Assembly (NCBI GenBank): GCA_017533915.1 | Contig: JAFWHX010000014.1 | Coordinates: 43,836-107,835 of the forward strand | Length of the DNA: 64,000 nucleotides | Reading direction: 5' to 3' | From: Eubacterium sp. | Lineage (GTDB): Bacteria > Bacillota > Clostridia > Peptostreptococcales > Anaerovoracaceae | Shown here: piece after piece, positions 52,520 through 63,196 of the stretch | Numbering within the stretch: position 1 is the first letter of the stretch | How the letters are laid out: every line of letters begins with the position of its first letter | Notes under the pieces: generated by a model | Told to the model about the DNA's origin: nothing | What the model saw: only the letters and a program-made list of their open reading frames with translations | The model's database searches: none | Translations under genes and position numbers: made by a program

Positions 52520-55429
52520 CTATTTTACTTTGATCTTTACAGTAACAGTCTTGGACCCCGCCTTGTATGCGGTAGTTCCGGCAGCGGTCACCTTGATCTG
52601 CAGCTTGTATGTGCCCTTCTTCAGGCCCTTCTTCACTGTGATCTTCCCTGTCTTCTTATTTACTGTGATCTTCTTGGCGAACTTCTTCTTAATAACGCTG
52701 ACTTTCTTATAAGTCACCTTGCCCTTGGCCTTTGTGACTGTTACAGCCTTCTTGCGGGCGATCTTGACGGCTTTCTTCTTAAGCCTGGAAGCCTTGATCG
52801 TGACTTTCTTTGCCTTTACTTTCAGCGTGTTCTTTTTCTTTGTGAGCTTAGGTATAGATTCTTCCTTTGTCTCGCCGCAGGCTTTGCAGAGGCAGATCCT
52901 CTTACCTTCAGATATGTAGGTCGCCTTGTCCTCATATGTGACTTCCCACTCATGCTTCGCTGTTTCCTTATGTGAAGGATCGTTCAGGCATGTGTGCTCG
53001 TGCTCATCCTTGCCTTCTACCGGCGTCCATGTTCCCCACTTGTGACCTGTGGCAGGGATCACTACGCCTGTACGCATTTCAGGACATACTGTGCAGCGGT
53101 AATCGACTGTTCCCGGCGTATCGCATGTCGCAGGCGTGTAGCTTATGATCTCCCATTTATGGCCCTCAACGCTTACCTTGTAGTTCACGTCTGAAGGCTT
53201 GGTCATATCATATCCCGCAGCTGTCTCTTTGATCTTCGGCATAAGGAGCATGACGCATCCGTGTGATCCCGATCTCAGCTTGCTCCAGTCTTTATTGTCA
53301 GCGTCACCTTCGACTGTACGTACTTCTTCATTATTGTATACCGAGTACTCAGTCACTTTCAGTCCGATCTCTGAATCCTTGTCTGTGCGAAGGATCACAG
53401 TATATGTGTCGTCCGCAGGTATCCTGAGCCAGTCTCCTTTATCACTTGTCGTGATGCCGATCCACTTGTCTGTTCTTGATGTGATCTTTCCGTCTTTGAA
53501 TTCAGCGACCTCTTCACCGGCTGAATCTCTTACTTCACCTGTCAGCACAGCACCTTCAGGCTTCGTGATATATACACGTCTGTAGCCTGCGATCTGAGCG
53601 GAATATTCCTTTACGAAGTCATCGTATGACGGGTCCAGCGTACGGAGCCATGAAAGTATGACTTCATTGTTATGCGGCCTCATGAAGCTTGACGCGTTAC
53701 CTGCGAATGTCGCAAGATGCTTCATCTGCTGTACGACCTCTGTGAAGCTGATGATCTTATCTGTCTGGTTGATGTCATACAGAAGCATGTATGCGATGAG
53801 TCTGGATACTGCCCTGCCCTCGTCCTTGTTGATAAGCTCCGCGAACTTTTCCGGGTCTTCTTTATCGTACCCGGCGTTTGTGAGTCCGGACTTCAGTACG
53901 TTGGAATAGAGGATTCCTGTAATGTTCCACGACAGGTCGCTTGCGTCTCTCCATCTGTTTGCGACCTTCAGCTGTTTCCTGAGCTCTTTTACATATTCCT
54001 CCAGTTCCTCAGGGATCTCGACTCCTGCTTCCCTGTAGATCTCGACTATTTCATCAAGCAGGCTGAGAGCCTTCTCGATCTCAGCGATCGTCTGCTCGTC
54101 GAAATTGGTCTCGCTGTATCTGTCAAGCATATATGATACGTACAGCATAGCGACGAGCGCCTTGGAAAAGCGGTTCTCTTTCACACCGTCCATGACTTTG
54201 CCAAGATCACCCATGTGGGAGAAGATGTACCCTGTCAGATGTGAGAAAGCCGGCTGATAGTTTTCATAGAAGTTCTGTCTTGTTCCGGTAGCCTGTATTA
54301 TGGAGTCACTCATCATCGAGAGGAATTCTTTCTGGTCGGATGGTATATATGAATTCTCATCGTCCTTCAGAGCAAACTCTTTCCCTTTTATGAGCTTCTC
54401 TATATCGATAGTCTTAGTAGCGAATTTGTCCGGATCTCCGCCGTTCGTGTAGAGATCATACACCTTGCTGTTCGTTCCCTTCATGAAGGCAAGCATGCGT
54501 TCCTTGTTCTCCGCTTTGGCATATCCTGTGCTGGTTCCGTATCTCGCAAATCCCAGACCCTGCGGCGGAGCGATCGTAACGATATCGTAGCCTTCCCATG
54601 TATTATGGACATATGCGAACTTGCTGTCTGTCGGAACACCTGACTCTCCTTCCGGTGAAGCAGCGCTGTTCGGAGTCCCGTAAGTATAGCAGTAAAGATC
54701 AGAAGGCTTGAGCTCTATCGAGTCTCCGAGTTCCTTCTTCGGGTCTTTGATAAGAGCTGCCCCGACCTGGTTGGTAACGCCTGCGCCGCGGCTGTATCCG
54801 GCGGTCCAGACTTTTATATCACCTGTGATGCCGTACTTCTCAACATATTCCTTCGCGAATGCAAGAACTTTCTCCTTGCCTTTTCTGAAGCCTTCATGGT
54901 CGCCTGTCGCTCCCATCTGGAAGTTGCCTCCCCACTCAGCCTCGTATCCCGCGCTTCTTGGGACGATCGCAAGGAGAGTGTATGTTTTCCCGCCGTCCGT
55001 GATGGTCTTATGCGCGCATGCCGCACCCATCGTCTCGGTGGTCATCTTCTCTTTGTAGTATCTGTTGGTATCAAAATCAACAAACCCGTTGTCCTCGAGA
55101 TATGCCTTCAGGTTTCTGCTCTTGTTCTTGTATCCTTCCAGCGTCCTCGGCTCACGCTCACTGCTTATCGACGCGATCGCTAGCTCGTACGACATCGTGG
55201 CGAGCTTCTGGTTATACTCCAGCGAGTCCCCCGTAAGCAGGCTGTCGTCATAGATATACGTGTCTGTCAGGTCCGTCCCGACTTCGTGCGGGTCGAACCA
55301 GTATACGCCCTTTGTCGACGTCAGGCTGTCCTTGTCCGCCCCTTCCGCGAATGAGACCGCAGGCAGGCTCATGATCGAGCTCAGCGCCATAACGGCGCTC
55401 ATCAGCAGTGCAATCAGTTTTCTGTTCAT
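52520..55429 (-). CDS. Secreted lipase-like surface protein with basic tail
   Basis: A 969-residue exported protein. The signal peptide ends near residue 28 (AVSFAEG). The alpha/beta-hydrolase part (about 60-480) resembles lipase class 3, with the nucleophile elbow GYSRG at 211-215 (S213). Later modules include a TC..G / CxxC / GH unit (VDYRCTVCPEMRTG) and another CxxC (CLCKACG). The C-terminal 100 residues form the lysine-rich tail (KKGLKKGTYKLQIKVTAAG). No LPXTG motif is present. It starts 22 bases after the stop of the giant neighbour upstream and shares its lipase-like domain, so the pair is an operon of paralogues. Whether it cleaves lipids is untested. Confidence 0.85.
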   Translation of the reverse strand: MNRKLIALLMSAVMALSSIMSLPAVSFAEGADKDSLTSTKGVYWFDPHEVGTDLTDTYIYDDSLLTGDSLEYNQKLATMSYELAIASISSEREPRTLEGYKNKSRNLKAYLEDNGFVDFDTNRYYKEKMTTETMGAACAHKTITDGGKTYTLLAIVPRSAGYEAEWGGNFQMGATGDHEGFRKGKEKVLAFAKEYVEKYGITGDIKVWTAGYSRGAGVTNQVGAALIKDPKKELGDSIELKPSDLYCYTYGTPNSAASPEGESGVPTDSKFAYVHNTWEGYDIVTIAPPQGLGFARYGTSTGYAKAENKERMLAFMKGTNSKVYDLYTNGGDPDKFATKTIDIEKLIKGKEFALKDDENSYIPSDQKEFLSMMSDSIIQATGTRQNFYENYQPAFSHLTGYIFSHMGDLGKVMDGVKENRFSKALVAMLYVSYMLDRYSETNFDEQTIAEIEKALSLLDEIVEIYREAGVEIPEELEEYVKELRKQLKVANRWRDASDLSWNITGILYSNVLKSGLTNAGYDKEDPEKFAELINKDEGRAVSRLIAYMLLYDINQTDKIISFTEVVQQMKHLATFAGNASSFMRPHNNEVILSWLRTLDPSYDDFVKEYSAQIAGYRRVYITKPEGAVLTGEVRDSAGEEVAEFKDGKITSRTDKWIGITTSDKGDWLRIPADDTYTVILRTDKDSEIGLKVTEYSVYNNEEVRTVEGDADNKDWSKLRSGSHGCVMLLMPKIKETAAGYDMTKPSDVNYKVSVEGHKWEIISYTPATCDTPGTVDYRCTVCPEMRTGVVIPATGHKWGTWTPVEGKDEHEHTCLNDPSHKETAKHEWEVTYEDKATYISEGKRICLCKACGETKEESIPKLTKKKNTLKVKAKKVTIKASRLKKKAVKIARKKAVTVTKAKGKVTYKKVSVIKKKFAKKITVNKKTGKITVKKGLKKGTYKLQIKVTAAGTTAYKAGSKTVTVKIKVK

Positions 55430-55451
55430 CTTTCCACCTCTCCCTTAAACA

Positions 55452-58400
55452 TTATTTTACTGTGATCTTGACGGTCTTCACTATACCACTCTGTGCAAAC
55501 ACGTATATCTTGCATGTGCCTTTCTTCAGGGCTTTCACCTTGCCCTTTGACGTCACTTTAGCGATCTTCACATTGCTGGACTCATAGCGGGCACCGACAT
55601 GCTTCTTCACTTTAGTCTTCTTCGCCTTCTTAAGCACAGCCTTGAGCGTCGCCGCCTTGCCCTTCTTCAGGAGGACCGCACTGGTCGCCTTGTACTTCTT
55701 CAGCTTCTTCCCTGTCTTCGTGACTTTAGCCTTTACGATCACTTTCCTGTAGTTGGCCTTCTTCTTACTTCCGGCTGTGGCTACATGTTTGATCTTTGAT
55801 GTCGTCACCACGTCGTTGTTCTTATCGACCGCGATGATGATGAACTTGTAGTATGTCGCCTTACGGAGCTTCTTTCCGGCGGCTTTCTTCACGTTATACG
55901 CGCGTTTGCCGGAGCTGAGCGTTACGAGCTTCTTGAACTTCCTGCCCTTTCCGCATCTGTTCGTGTAGATGATATACTTCTTTGCTCCTGAGGCTTTCTT
56001 CCATGTGATCTTTATGCTCTTCTTTGTCTGCTTCGTGCTCTTCACCTTGAGCGGAGCAAACTTTGTTCCCTTAGGATCTTTATCGGTCGTGAGTCTCGAG
56101 AGCGCTGCTTCTGCCGCTTCAAGAGACGCGCCCTTACCGAACCATGTGCCGTCCTCGCCTTTCTGCTTACTTCTGTCTTCCGGCTCCGGCTCTTTATCTT
56201 TCCACTGTGCCTTTACGGTCGAATGGGCGGTAATGTCTGCCTGTTCTCCCGGCGCGTACTTCACGGCTTCGGCATCGTCCGGAGTCTCTTCCTTTCCGGT
56301 CTCCGATATGGTCCATCCGTCGAATTCTTTACCTGCCGGCGCATCAAAGCCGTTCTCCGGCAGCTTGTACTTCTTGCCTTTCGTGACGTACTCGTCCTTC
56401 ATCTCGCCTGTTCCGCCGTTACCGTCAAAGGTCAGCGTCCAGGTCCTGTCTGAAGGGCCTCTCTCGATGATCGTGAACTTTCCGTTCACGTACCGTACGT
56501 TGAAGTTGTCGAATGAAGTCTCTCCGGATACCATGATCTCATACGTACCGACATCTTCTCCCGGCTGTCTGACTATCACTGCCGGTATCAGCTTCAGGAC
56601 GTCCTTGTTTGCCACGCCTTCTGCTGTCCATGTGAGTTCCGGATCCTCATCGCCGTGTATCTTGTCTTTATCGTCTGCGGTCACTGTCACGGACGCGCGT
56701 GTGATGTTGAACGCTCCGCTGACCGCACCTTCGAAGCTGCCTCTTCCGTTGACTGTGACCATCGCTGTCCCGACGTCCACATTATCTCTGTACGTGCAGA
56801 AGTAGTCCACGCCTTCTGTCAGTTCTTTTTCTCCGAACATCACCTTGAGTGACGTCTGTACTCCGTATCCTGTGTATACCTGATCCGAGATGTCCTTTAT
56901 GACGACATTTTTCATGGTGTTCTTTAGGATCTCGAACTCGATCGTCTGATCTTCCTCAGTATACTCAAAGTCATCTCCGGAGTCTCCGCTCTCTGACGTA
57001 TCCTTAGGGATCTTCCAGCGGTATCCTTCTTTCACCTTGGCGGTCACTGTGTATCTGCCTGCGTCAAGCGCCGTTGCGTTACCCTTCTCATCGATCACAA
57101 CGCCGCTTCCTTTCGCAGCCACAAGCTCGTAGAACGCTCCACCGTCAACTCCTGTCTGGTGCTCTCCGCTGTACATCAGACTTCTTCCTGAAGGAACTGT
57201 TACATCGTTGGTGAAGTCATATACGTATGTCGCGACCTGGCTGTCAAACTCTGATCCGTCTTCCTTTATCGTATATGCTTTGAGCGTTATGCGCTTTACA
57301 GTGCCTTCGCCCTGTGCTTCAGATCTCAGAAGCGCTATCTCTTCTCCCTCTGTATATTTCTTACTGGTCTTTGTAGGATCGGACCCATCTGTCGTGTAAT
57401 ATGTCGAATATCCTTCACCAGCTGCTGTCTCAAGAGCGGTAGACTGGTCATACAGATATTCTCCTGAAGGGAGTACAGCGACCGGCGCCGATATGTGATT
57501 CGCTTCATTTACGAACACCTTTACGTTCACCGTAAGATCTGCATCCGGCTGAGCCTTCACGGTCGCCGGAAGTGTCACTGTGCCCTGAGCGGTCCACACT
57601 GTCTCGTTCCTCGGGTCAGCAGGCGCCGATGATACAGGTTCACCCCAGGTGACCTCAGCGTCCAGGGATACGCCGTTCCTGGTAGTCACCTTGGTAGTCG
57701 CAGGAAGCATGCCCGTTATATCTTCCTTACTTGCTCCGTGCTTCACTCCTGTTATGTCTTCCGGATCTGTTACTGAGTCGAGCGTATACTTCGTTGCTCC
57801 GAACGTATAGCTTACGGTGCCGTTTACTGTATCGCAGACCGCTTTGTTCCCGTTAACGGTCACAGTGAGAGCGTCTGAATAGATGAACGTCATATTGACA
57901 CTTTCATAGTCAGAAGCATCCGGCGCTTTCACATTTACATTTCCATCTTCATCCGGCTCAATGGATACGACCGCGGTATATGCGGTCATGTATTCAGCCT
58001 TCTTGTCGTCTCCATCACCTGAAGGAGCCGGGAACCACTGTATACTGATGTTCTCAGGAGATATCTGATATTCGTTCGTGATTTTTATAGTTATTCCCGC
58101 TGTATCCGCCAGCTTTTTCCCGCCGACAGGCTCGTCTGCAGTCACTTTGATCTCATTCACGACCGGCATGTACTTAGCTTCGATAACAAGCTCTTCCACA
58201 CTGATCTCCTCAGCTGTAGTGATCGTTATCGTTTTATCTTCCGGATCACTTCCGGTCTTCAGAGCTATCTGACCGTAGTTGGCTTCGCCATCTTTTATCT
58301 TGAGGTCCCAGCCGGCGAATCTCTCGTCCTCGAGCTCAGGCGCCGTAATAGTGACTTCCTGACCCTGAAGAACGCTGCTGTCAACTGTTCCAAGAACATT

Positions 58401-61400
58401 ATCCTCACTGCGGCTCAGATCCATCTCATTGATCGTGAGTGGTATGTAAGCATCCGGACGAGTATGTGTCTCTCCTTCGACCTTGTCTGTCTTGTATTCG
58501 AGAAGGATGGTCACACTGCCGTCTGTATCATTCCTCCTAATGCTCTTAAGCGTGAAGTCCGTACCGCCTGCCCATTCAAGCTCTTTACTGAACATCAGCC
58601 CCTCCGCCTGATCCGGGGAAATGCTGATCTCTGCCTGATAAGTGGTATCGTCATATCCCTTGTCAGCTGATACAGTCTTTTCTGCTCCTTCACTGTCTTC
58701 ATATGTATATGTCCAGGTCACAGGGCGTTTCACAGCAGATGCCCCGTTATCAAATGTGAGCTCAGCTTCTGTATCAAGCGCCTGTCCGGGCACTGGCTCA
58801 TCGAGAGCACCGGTTATCTTCTTTACCCTGTCTCCATATGAGGCTTTGAGTCTGATCTCATATCCTTCAGGATGATCTTCTCCGGCTGCAGGCATAGTAA
58901 ACGCCGCGGTGGTGCTGCCTGTGCTGTCTCCGAGAAGTTCTTCGGTTATGTCTCTTACTTTATTTCCGTCCTGATCGAACAATTCCGCTGCCCAGCTTGT
59001 GAAGTACTTTTCTGAAGGTGATACTGCTGTGATCCTGACTTTATCGCCTTCCTTGTACCACTGCTCGTTTGTCTCTTCACCTGTCCCGTCAGCCTTCTCA
59101 GCCGTTACCATGACTTTATGTCTGTCGTTATGGACCTCGATGACATATTCAGCTTCACTGCTCTTGACTCCATATGACATCGCGTAGGCTTTCACTTTAT
59201 ATTTTGTGACGCTGCGGTTATCATTTGCCTCAAGGGTAGCTCCCTTTCTGTAGAGCTGGTTTTCTGTGACCGGGACGTATTTATCTACGCCGTTGTATTT
59301 CAGTACATCATAGTAGACAGCTTCTCCTGCGATGCTGCCGACATCAAAGATCATCTCCTGATCGCCGCTGACCTCATTGGCCTGCTCGCCTTCTTCCAGC
59401 TCTTCTTCTTTCCCGTCTGTGCTCTTCAGGGAAAGCGCCGGCTTATCAACAGTATAGCCGTCAGTCTTTATCTCGTACTCTGTCTTCTCATTTTCATAGT
59501 AGCTGTCATAGCTTCTGGTCCAGGCTATATTTATCTCCGGATAATGGTTCTGGAGAATGAATGATGAGAAAGTAGCGAACGTCGGTACAAACGCCATACG
59601 TACGTCTCGTTCATCCGTAGTGCCTTTGCCCCACATTTTTGATTTATTATATGAACTTATATTCGCCGGATAATAATTATAGTCAGCGTCAGTGATATGG
59701 AATATGAAGTCTGCCAGAGCCGGCCAGTTCTTCTCCAGATTCGACCTGTCCGATTCGCTGAGAAATTCAAACGCACCTGTCTCCTTAAGCTTCTTCATCA
59801 GGAACGTGGTGTATTTATCCTTGTCTGCCTGACTGAGTTTATACCACTCACCGAGGACGTTTCTGTATATCTCCCACATGGAGACTTCACCGCCGACATA
59901 ACTGATCTTATCCATTATGCTGCCGGCTCTTCCTATGAAACCTGCGCTGTCATCGCCTGACATGCTGAACACAAGAGACATCGTGTCTCTCATGGCAGGC
60001 TGCAGAGTCTCCGCCCAGTAGTCTCTGCTTTTCACTGCCCGCGACCAGTGATTCGCATCGTTTATGTCTGTTCCTTCCTGCAGGATGCGCACAAAGTCCT
60101 GAACAAAGAATTCGATATGATTTCCCTTGTAATATCCATACTCCTTCATCTTAGGCGGTATGAAATCCATTGTCATAGGATGGAAGTAGTTGTCATATAC
60201 TATACCGGAGTCTATCGCCCGCAGCTGAGGCAGCATATATTTCTTGTAGAATTCATTGGTCTCGGCGCTTCCTTCTTCTCCAACTTCGTTTCCATCCAGG
60301 AAATTGGACTGCAGCCTTATGTCGTTATCCCGGTATGTCGTGACTTTATCAGGACCGCCTGCTCCTCCCTGACTTACATTTGTCACCGTCTTTTTGATCC
60401 TGCAGCTGCCGGATTCGATAACGGATGTTTCACTTCGGTCTTTCTCGTCAAGATATGCGCCGTCATCGTACGCATACTGATTTTTGGTCACATCAGATTT
60501 ATATGTGTATTTATCAGTTCCCGGAATATAATGGTCGACGCCATATCTTTTGCATCCCATCTGTGTCGTCGCGACGAGAGGTACTATGTCGATCGCGTTG
60601 ATCATGTTATGTATGCAGAAGTATTTTTCCGGATCCTTCTTCTCTGCCGCATCCGTACCACCTTTAGGAGCCTCACACGGATACGCGAAAACTTTATTAC
60701 GTTTGCCGTCTTCGTCACATGCGTATTTCTCTATGAGACGCTTTGCTGTCAGGTTTGCCGTGGCTCCCGCGCGGGAGAAGCCGCTTACCCAGAACACCAG
60801 ATCGCCGTCTGCTGCCTTTTCTTCAAGCTCATAGCTTCTGATATATTTATCTATCTCTTTTGTTACTTCGTTCGCCGCCTCGGCAAATCCCTGCGCCTCT
60901 TTGTCCGCGACTGCAGCCGCCTTGCCGAGGGTCACGTTGCTTGCCCACTCAGCCTCATAGCCTCCGCCTCTCACAGCTACAGGTATGAGTATCTTCCCGG
61001 TCTTGTCTCCGCCTGTCTTCGCAAGCTCTTTGCTTCCAATCGTTACTCCGATCGTATCCAGTCCAGGCTTGCTCATCATGCTTTTATTCACATATATGTT
61101 CCGGTCAGGGCAGCCGATATCAGCAAAAAACTGCCTCGCGCCCGCATGCTTGTTATAGTATATGTTTCCGTTCGCGTCCTCTTCATCGAACTTCCTTAAG
61201 TACGTTCCGCTGAACGCGAGGATCCACGACGCTGTAGCCAGGTGTTCGTTATATATCTTAGGATCTACTGTCTCATCAAAGAAAGCGTCTGAATAATAGA
61301 ACGATGACTCTGTATCTTCTGTATCACTGTCAGTTTTCTCATGAGTGTAGAAACCACGGATGAGATCATACTCACCGCTGTCACTCTTCTCACCGCCGGC

Positions 61401-62972
61401 GCTTACTTTCCCGACAACGCCTGCGCTGGTCGAATGGTCTGAAGCTGTTTTGCCCGACGCATTATTGGCGCTGGATGCGGAGACATCCGTCGGGTTGTTC
61501 GGCTTCTGTTCCGGATCGCCGTAGCTGGCTGTATCGTCCTTCCCGTCTTTAACATAGAAGATCTTTCTGTAATTCGGCTTTGGGTTGAATGTAAAATGAT
61601 ATCCCGGATTGTCTGCAGTCAGGAACTGTATGCAGTTGATGTCTTTATACGCACTTCCGTCGCGGTTTACCATTATGGCGTTGCGGTCTTCAGTATTGTA
61701 GTAGCTTAAATGAACATCTGAACCCTTTGTCAGATTGAACGCGACCTTGGAATCATCCGGATCATTGTCACTGATATACAGATTGTGACCTGAATTGTCT
61801 CTGATGATCGTCTTTCCTGTCACTGCAAAGTCTTTATCCACATCCTCGTTGACGTATACTCCTGCACCTGAAATACCGGCCTGATTACCTGTTATCTCAC
61901 ATGCTGATATGGAGTTCCCGTCATTGCTTATATAAATACCGCCGCCCCTTTCGGAAGCCTTGTTGTTCCTTATGGTAAGAGCAGAAAGAGAGATCGTCGA
62001 TTCTTTGGTATATACCGCTCCGCCGTTCTTGCTCTCATTGTTCTCCATCGTGAATCCGGTAAGACTTGTATCGTCATTCCAGATATAGATGCCGCCGCCT
62101 GCCGTAGCAGACTTGTTCCCGGAGATCGTGGATCCGTTCGTACCGCTGAGATGTATATACTCACCGTCGACATCCAGGCCGCCGCCTTCATCCGCGGCAT
62201 AGTTCTCATCTATATGTGAGTTCTTGAGCTCGATATTCACGTAATTATGATTGGACTGGAAAACGCCTCCGCCGTCGTAGTACGCGAAGCATCCTGTGAT
62301 CGTGGAGTTGTTCATGCGGAGGTTGCTGTTCCCGCCCTTGAGCCAGATGCCTCCTCCGTATGCGCTGTTGGTCCCTGCCGAATCGTACCATGGTGCTTCT
62401 GCTCTGCAGCCTGCGAGAGTAACGTCGTTCAGCGTTATCGTGCAGTCGCTCTTGACATGGATGCCTCCCGCTCCGCCGGTGCTCGCGCCGCCCGTAAGAA
62501 CGCCGCCATGGAAAGCTCTTGACGCAGTCGCTTTGCCGTCTCTGCTCGTCGAAGTGTAAACGTTCTCATAGTGCAGTGTCTTAGGTCCGCCGTTTACCGT
62601 GAGGCTGGCGCCGCTCTCGACGCAGATCAGCTCTCCGTTATACGACCAGTCGTTCTCGATATTATTGCCTCTGTCGAATACCCATCCGTTCATGTTCAGG
62701 GTCGCCTTGCATCCCGACGGGATGATCAGCCTCTCGTCATAGTCGCTGTCTTCAAGCGCATCCCAGTTGGTAGTCATCTCGATAGTGACCGGCCTGTTCT
62801 CATAGTCATCTTCCAGATCATCTATAAGATCATCAAAATCATCATATGGCGTTCCGTTCAGCGTACCTATTGTCGCCGCCGCATGGATATCCATCTGATC
62901 CGCCGGGATAAATGAAAACAGCATTACCAGTATCAATGCTGTCACAGATATTCTTCTAAGCATTCCAGTCAT
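55452..62972 (-). CDS. Giant secreted protein with beta-helix, lipase-like and Ig-type domains
   Basis: A 2506-residue exported protein. After a signal peptide (to about residue 31) a right-handed beta-helix region (about 130-400) has repeated NNSTITGC, GGGIY and GNKSAT turns. A lipase-like domain (about 570-1120) has the elbow GFSRAG near residue 729 and the stretch GGYEAEWASN also seen in the neighbour. Then follow Ig-like repeats, a chitobiase-like YTTDGSDPT segment, an MBG-2-like repeat (VTADDKDKIHGDEDPEL), an InlB-type B repeat (TLTFDGNGGTGEM) and a final fibronectin/BIG2-type lysine-rich end (KGTCKIYVFAQSG). GGAGG precedes the ATG. It probably binds host or bacterial surfaces and acts on lipid; both are inference. 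Confidence 0.87.
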   Translation of the reverse strand: MTGMLRRISVTALILVMLFSFIPADQMDIHAAATIGTLNGTPYDDFDDLIDDLEDDYENRPVTIEMTTNWDALEDSDYDERLIIPSGCKATLNMNGWVFDRGNNIENDWSYNGELICVESGASLTVNGGPKTLHYENVYTSTSRDGKATASRAFHGGVLTGGASTGGAGGIHVKSDCTITLNDVTLAGCRAEAPWYDSAGTNSAYGGGIWLKGGNSNLRMNNSTITGCFAYYDGGGVFQSNHNYVNIELKNSHIDENYAADEGGGLDVDGEYIHLSGTNGSTISGNKSATAGGGIYIWNDDTSLTGFTMENNESKNGGAVYTKESTISLSALTIRNNKASERGGGIYISNDGNSISACEITGNQAGISGAGVYVNEDVDKDFAVTGKTIIRDNSGHNLYISDNDPDDSKVAFNLTKGSDVHLSYYNTEDRNAIMVNRDGSAYKDINCIQFLTADNPGYHFTFNPKPNYRKIFYVKDGKDDTASYGDPEQKPNNPTDVSASSANNASGKTASDHSTSAGVVGKVSAGGEKSDSGEYDLIRGFYTHEKTDSDTEDTESSFYYSDAFFDETVDPKIYNEHLATASWILAFSGTYLRKFDEEDANGNIYYNKHAGARQFFADIGCPDRNIYVNKSMMSKPGLDTIGVTIGSKELAKTGGDKTGKILIPVAVRGGGYEAEWASNVTLGKAAAVADKEAQGFAEAANEVTKEIDKYIRSYELEEKAADGDLVFWVSGFSRAGATANLTAKRLIEKYACDEDGKRNKVFAYPCEAPKGGTDAAEKKDPEKYFCIHNMINAIDIVPLVATTQMGCKRYGVDHYIPGTDKYTYKSDVTKNQYAYDDGAYLDEKDRSETSVIESGSCRIKKTVTNVSQGGAGGPDKVTTYRDNDIRLQSNFLDGNEVGEEGSAETNEFYKKYMLPQLRAIDSGIVYDNYFHPMTMDFIPPKMKEYGYYKGNHIEFFVQDFVRILQEGTDINDANHWSRAVKSRDYWAETLQPAMRDTMSLVFSMSGDDSAGFIGRAGSIMDKISYVGGEVSMWEIYRNVLGEWYKLSQADKDKYTTFLMKKLKETGAFEFLSESDRSNLEKNWPALADFIFHITDADYNYYPANISSYNKSKMWGKGTTDERDVRMAFVPTFATFSSFILQNHYPEINIAWTRSYDSYYENEKTEYEIKTDGYTVDKPALSLKSTDGKEEELEEGEQANEVSGDQEMIFDVGSIAGEAVYYDVLKYNGVDKYVPVTENQLYRKGATLEANDNRSVTKYKVKAYAMSYGVKSSEAEYVIEVHNDRHKVMVTAEKADGTGEETNEQWYKEGDKVRITAVSPSEKYFTSWAAELFDQDGNKVRDITEELLGDSTGSTTAAFTMPAAGEDHPEGYEIRLKASYGDRVKKITGALDEPVPGQALDTEAELTFDNGASAVKRPVTWTYTYEDSEGAEKTVSADKGYDDTTYQAEISISPDQAEGLMFSKELEWAGGTDFTLKSIRRNDTDGSVTILLEYKTDKVEGETHTRPDAYIPLTINEMDLSRSEDNVLGTVDSSVLQGQEVTITAPELEDERFAGWDLKIKDGEANYGQIALKTGSDPEDKTITITTAEEISVEELVIEAKYMPVVNEIKVTADEPVGGKKLADTAGITIKITNEYQISPENISIQWFPAPSGDGDDKKAEYMTAYTAVVSIEPDEDGNVNVKAPDASDYESVNMTFIYSDALTVTVNGNKAVCDTVNGTVSYTFGATKYTLDSVTDPEDITGVKHGASKEDITGMLPATTKVTTRNGVSLDAEVTWGEPVSSAPADPRNETVWTAQGTVTLPATVKAQPDADLTVNVKVFVNEANHISAPVAVLPSGEYLYDQSTALETAAGEGYSTYYTTDGSDPTKTSKKYTEGEEIALLRSEAQGEGTVKRITLKAYTIKEDGSEFDSQVATYVYDFTNDVTVPSGRSLMYSGEHQTGVDGGAFYELVAAKGSGVVIDEKGNATALDAGRYTVTAKVKEGYRWKIPKDTSESGDSGDDFEYTEEDQTIEFEILKNTMKNVVIKDISDQVYTGYGVQTSLKVMFGEKELTEGVDYFCTYRDNVDVGTAMVTVNGRGSFEGAVSGAFNITRASVTVTADDKDKIHGDEDPELTWTAEGVANKDVLKLIPAVIVRQPGEDVGTYEIMVSGETSFDNFNVRYVNGKFTIIERGPSDRTWTLTFDGNGGTGEMKDEYVTKGKKYKLPENGFDAPAGKEFDGWTISETGKEETPDDAEAVKYAPGEQADITAHSTVKAQWKDKEPEPEDRSKQKGEDGTWFGKGASLEAAEAALSRLTTDKDPKGTKFAPLKVKSTKQTKKSIKITWKKASGAKKYIIYTNRCGKGRKFKKLVTLSSGKRAYNVKKAAGKKLRKATYYKFIIIAVDKNNDVVTTSKIKHVATAGSKKKANYRKVIVKAKVTKTGKKLKKYKATSAVLLKKGKAATLKAVLKKAKKTKVKKHVGARYESSNVKIAKVTSKGKVKALKKGTCKIYVFAQSGIVKTVKITVK

Positions 62973-63009
62973 TTCACAGCCTCCGCATCAAGTTCATCTT
63001 TCCTTTACC

Positions 63010-63037
63010 CGAAATATATTCTTTGCCATATATTTCG
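63010..63037 (-). promoter_or_regulatory. 10-bp inverted repeat in the leader of the giant surface protein
   Basis: CGAAATATAT (63010-63019) and ATATATTTCG (63028-63037) form a perfect dyad with an 8-base spacer, 38 to 65 bases before the start codon. A minus-strand TATAAT lies just upstream (about 63048-63053), so the dyad sits in the leader, where a repressor could block transcription. Confidence 0.6.
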
Positions 63038-63100
63038 ACATTTTATTATACTATATGCGGTATGAAAAAAAAATTAACCGACGCCGTAAAATCATAAAAA

Positions 63101-63125
63101 AAGAACACCGCGCCGCAGTGTTCTT
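63101..63125. terminator. Bidirectional hairpin terminator
   Basis: AAGAACAC and GTGTTCTT flank a 9-base GC-rich loop, with an A-run on one side and TTTT on the other. It would insulate the surface gene from upstream transcription. Confidence 0.75.
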
Positions 63126-63196
63126 TTCCATATTTTTTCTGTTTTCTGACCTTTTATCTCTGTCCCCAGGGGTCGCATCCGTGTCACCCACATCTC

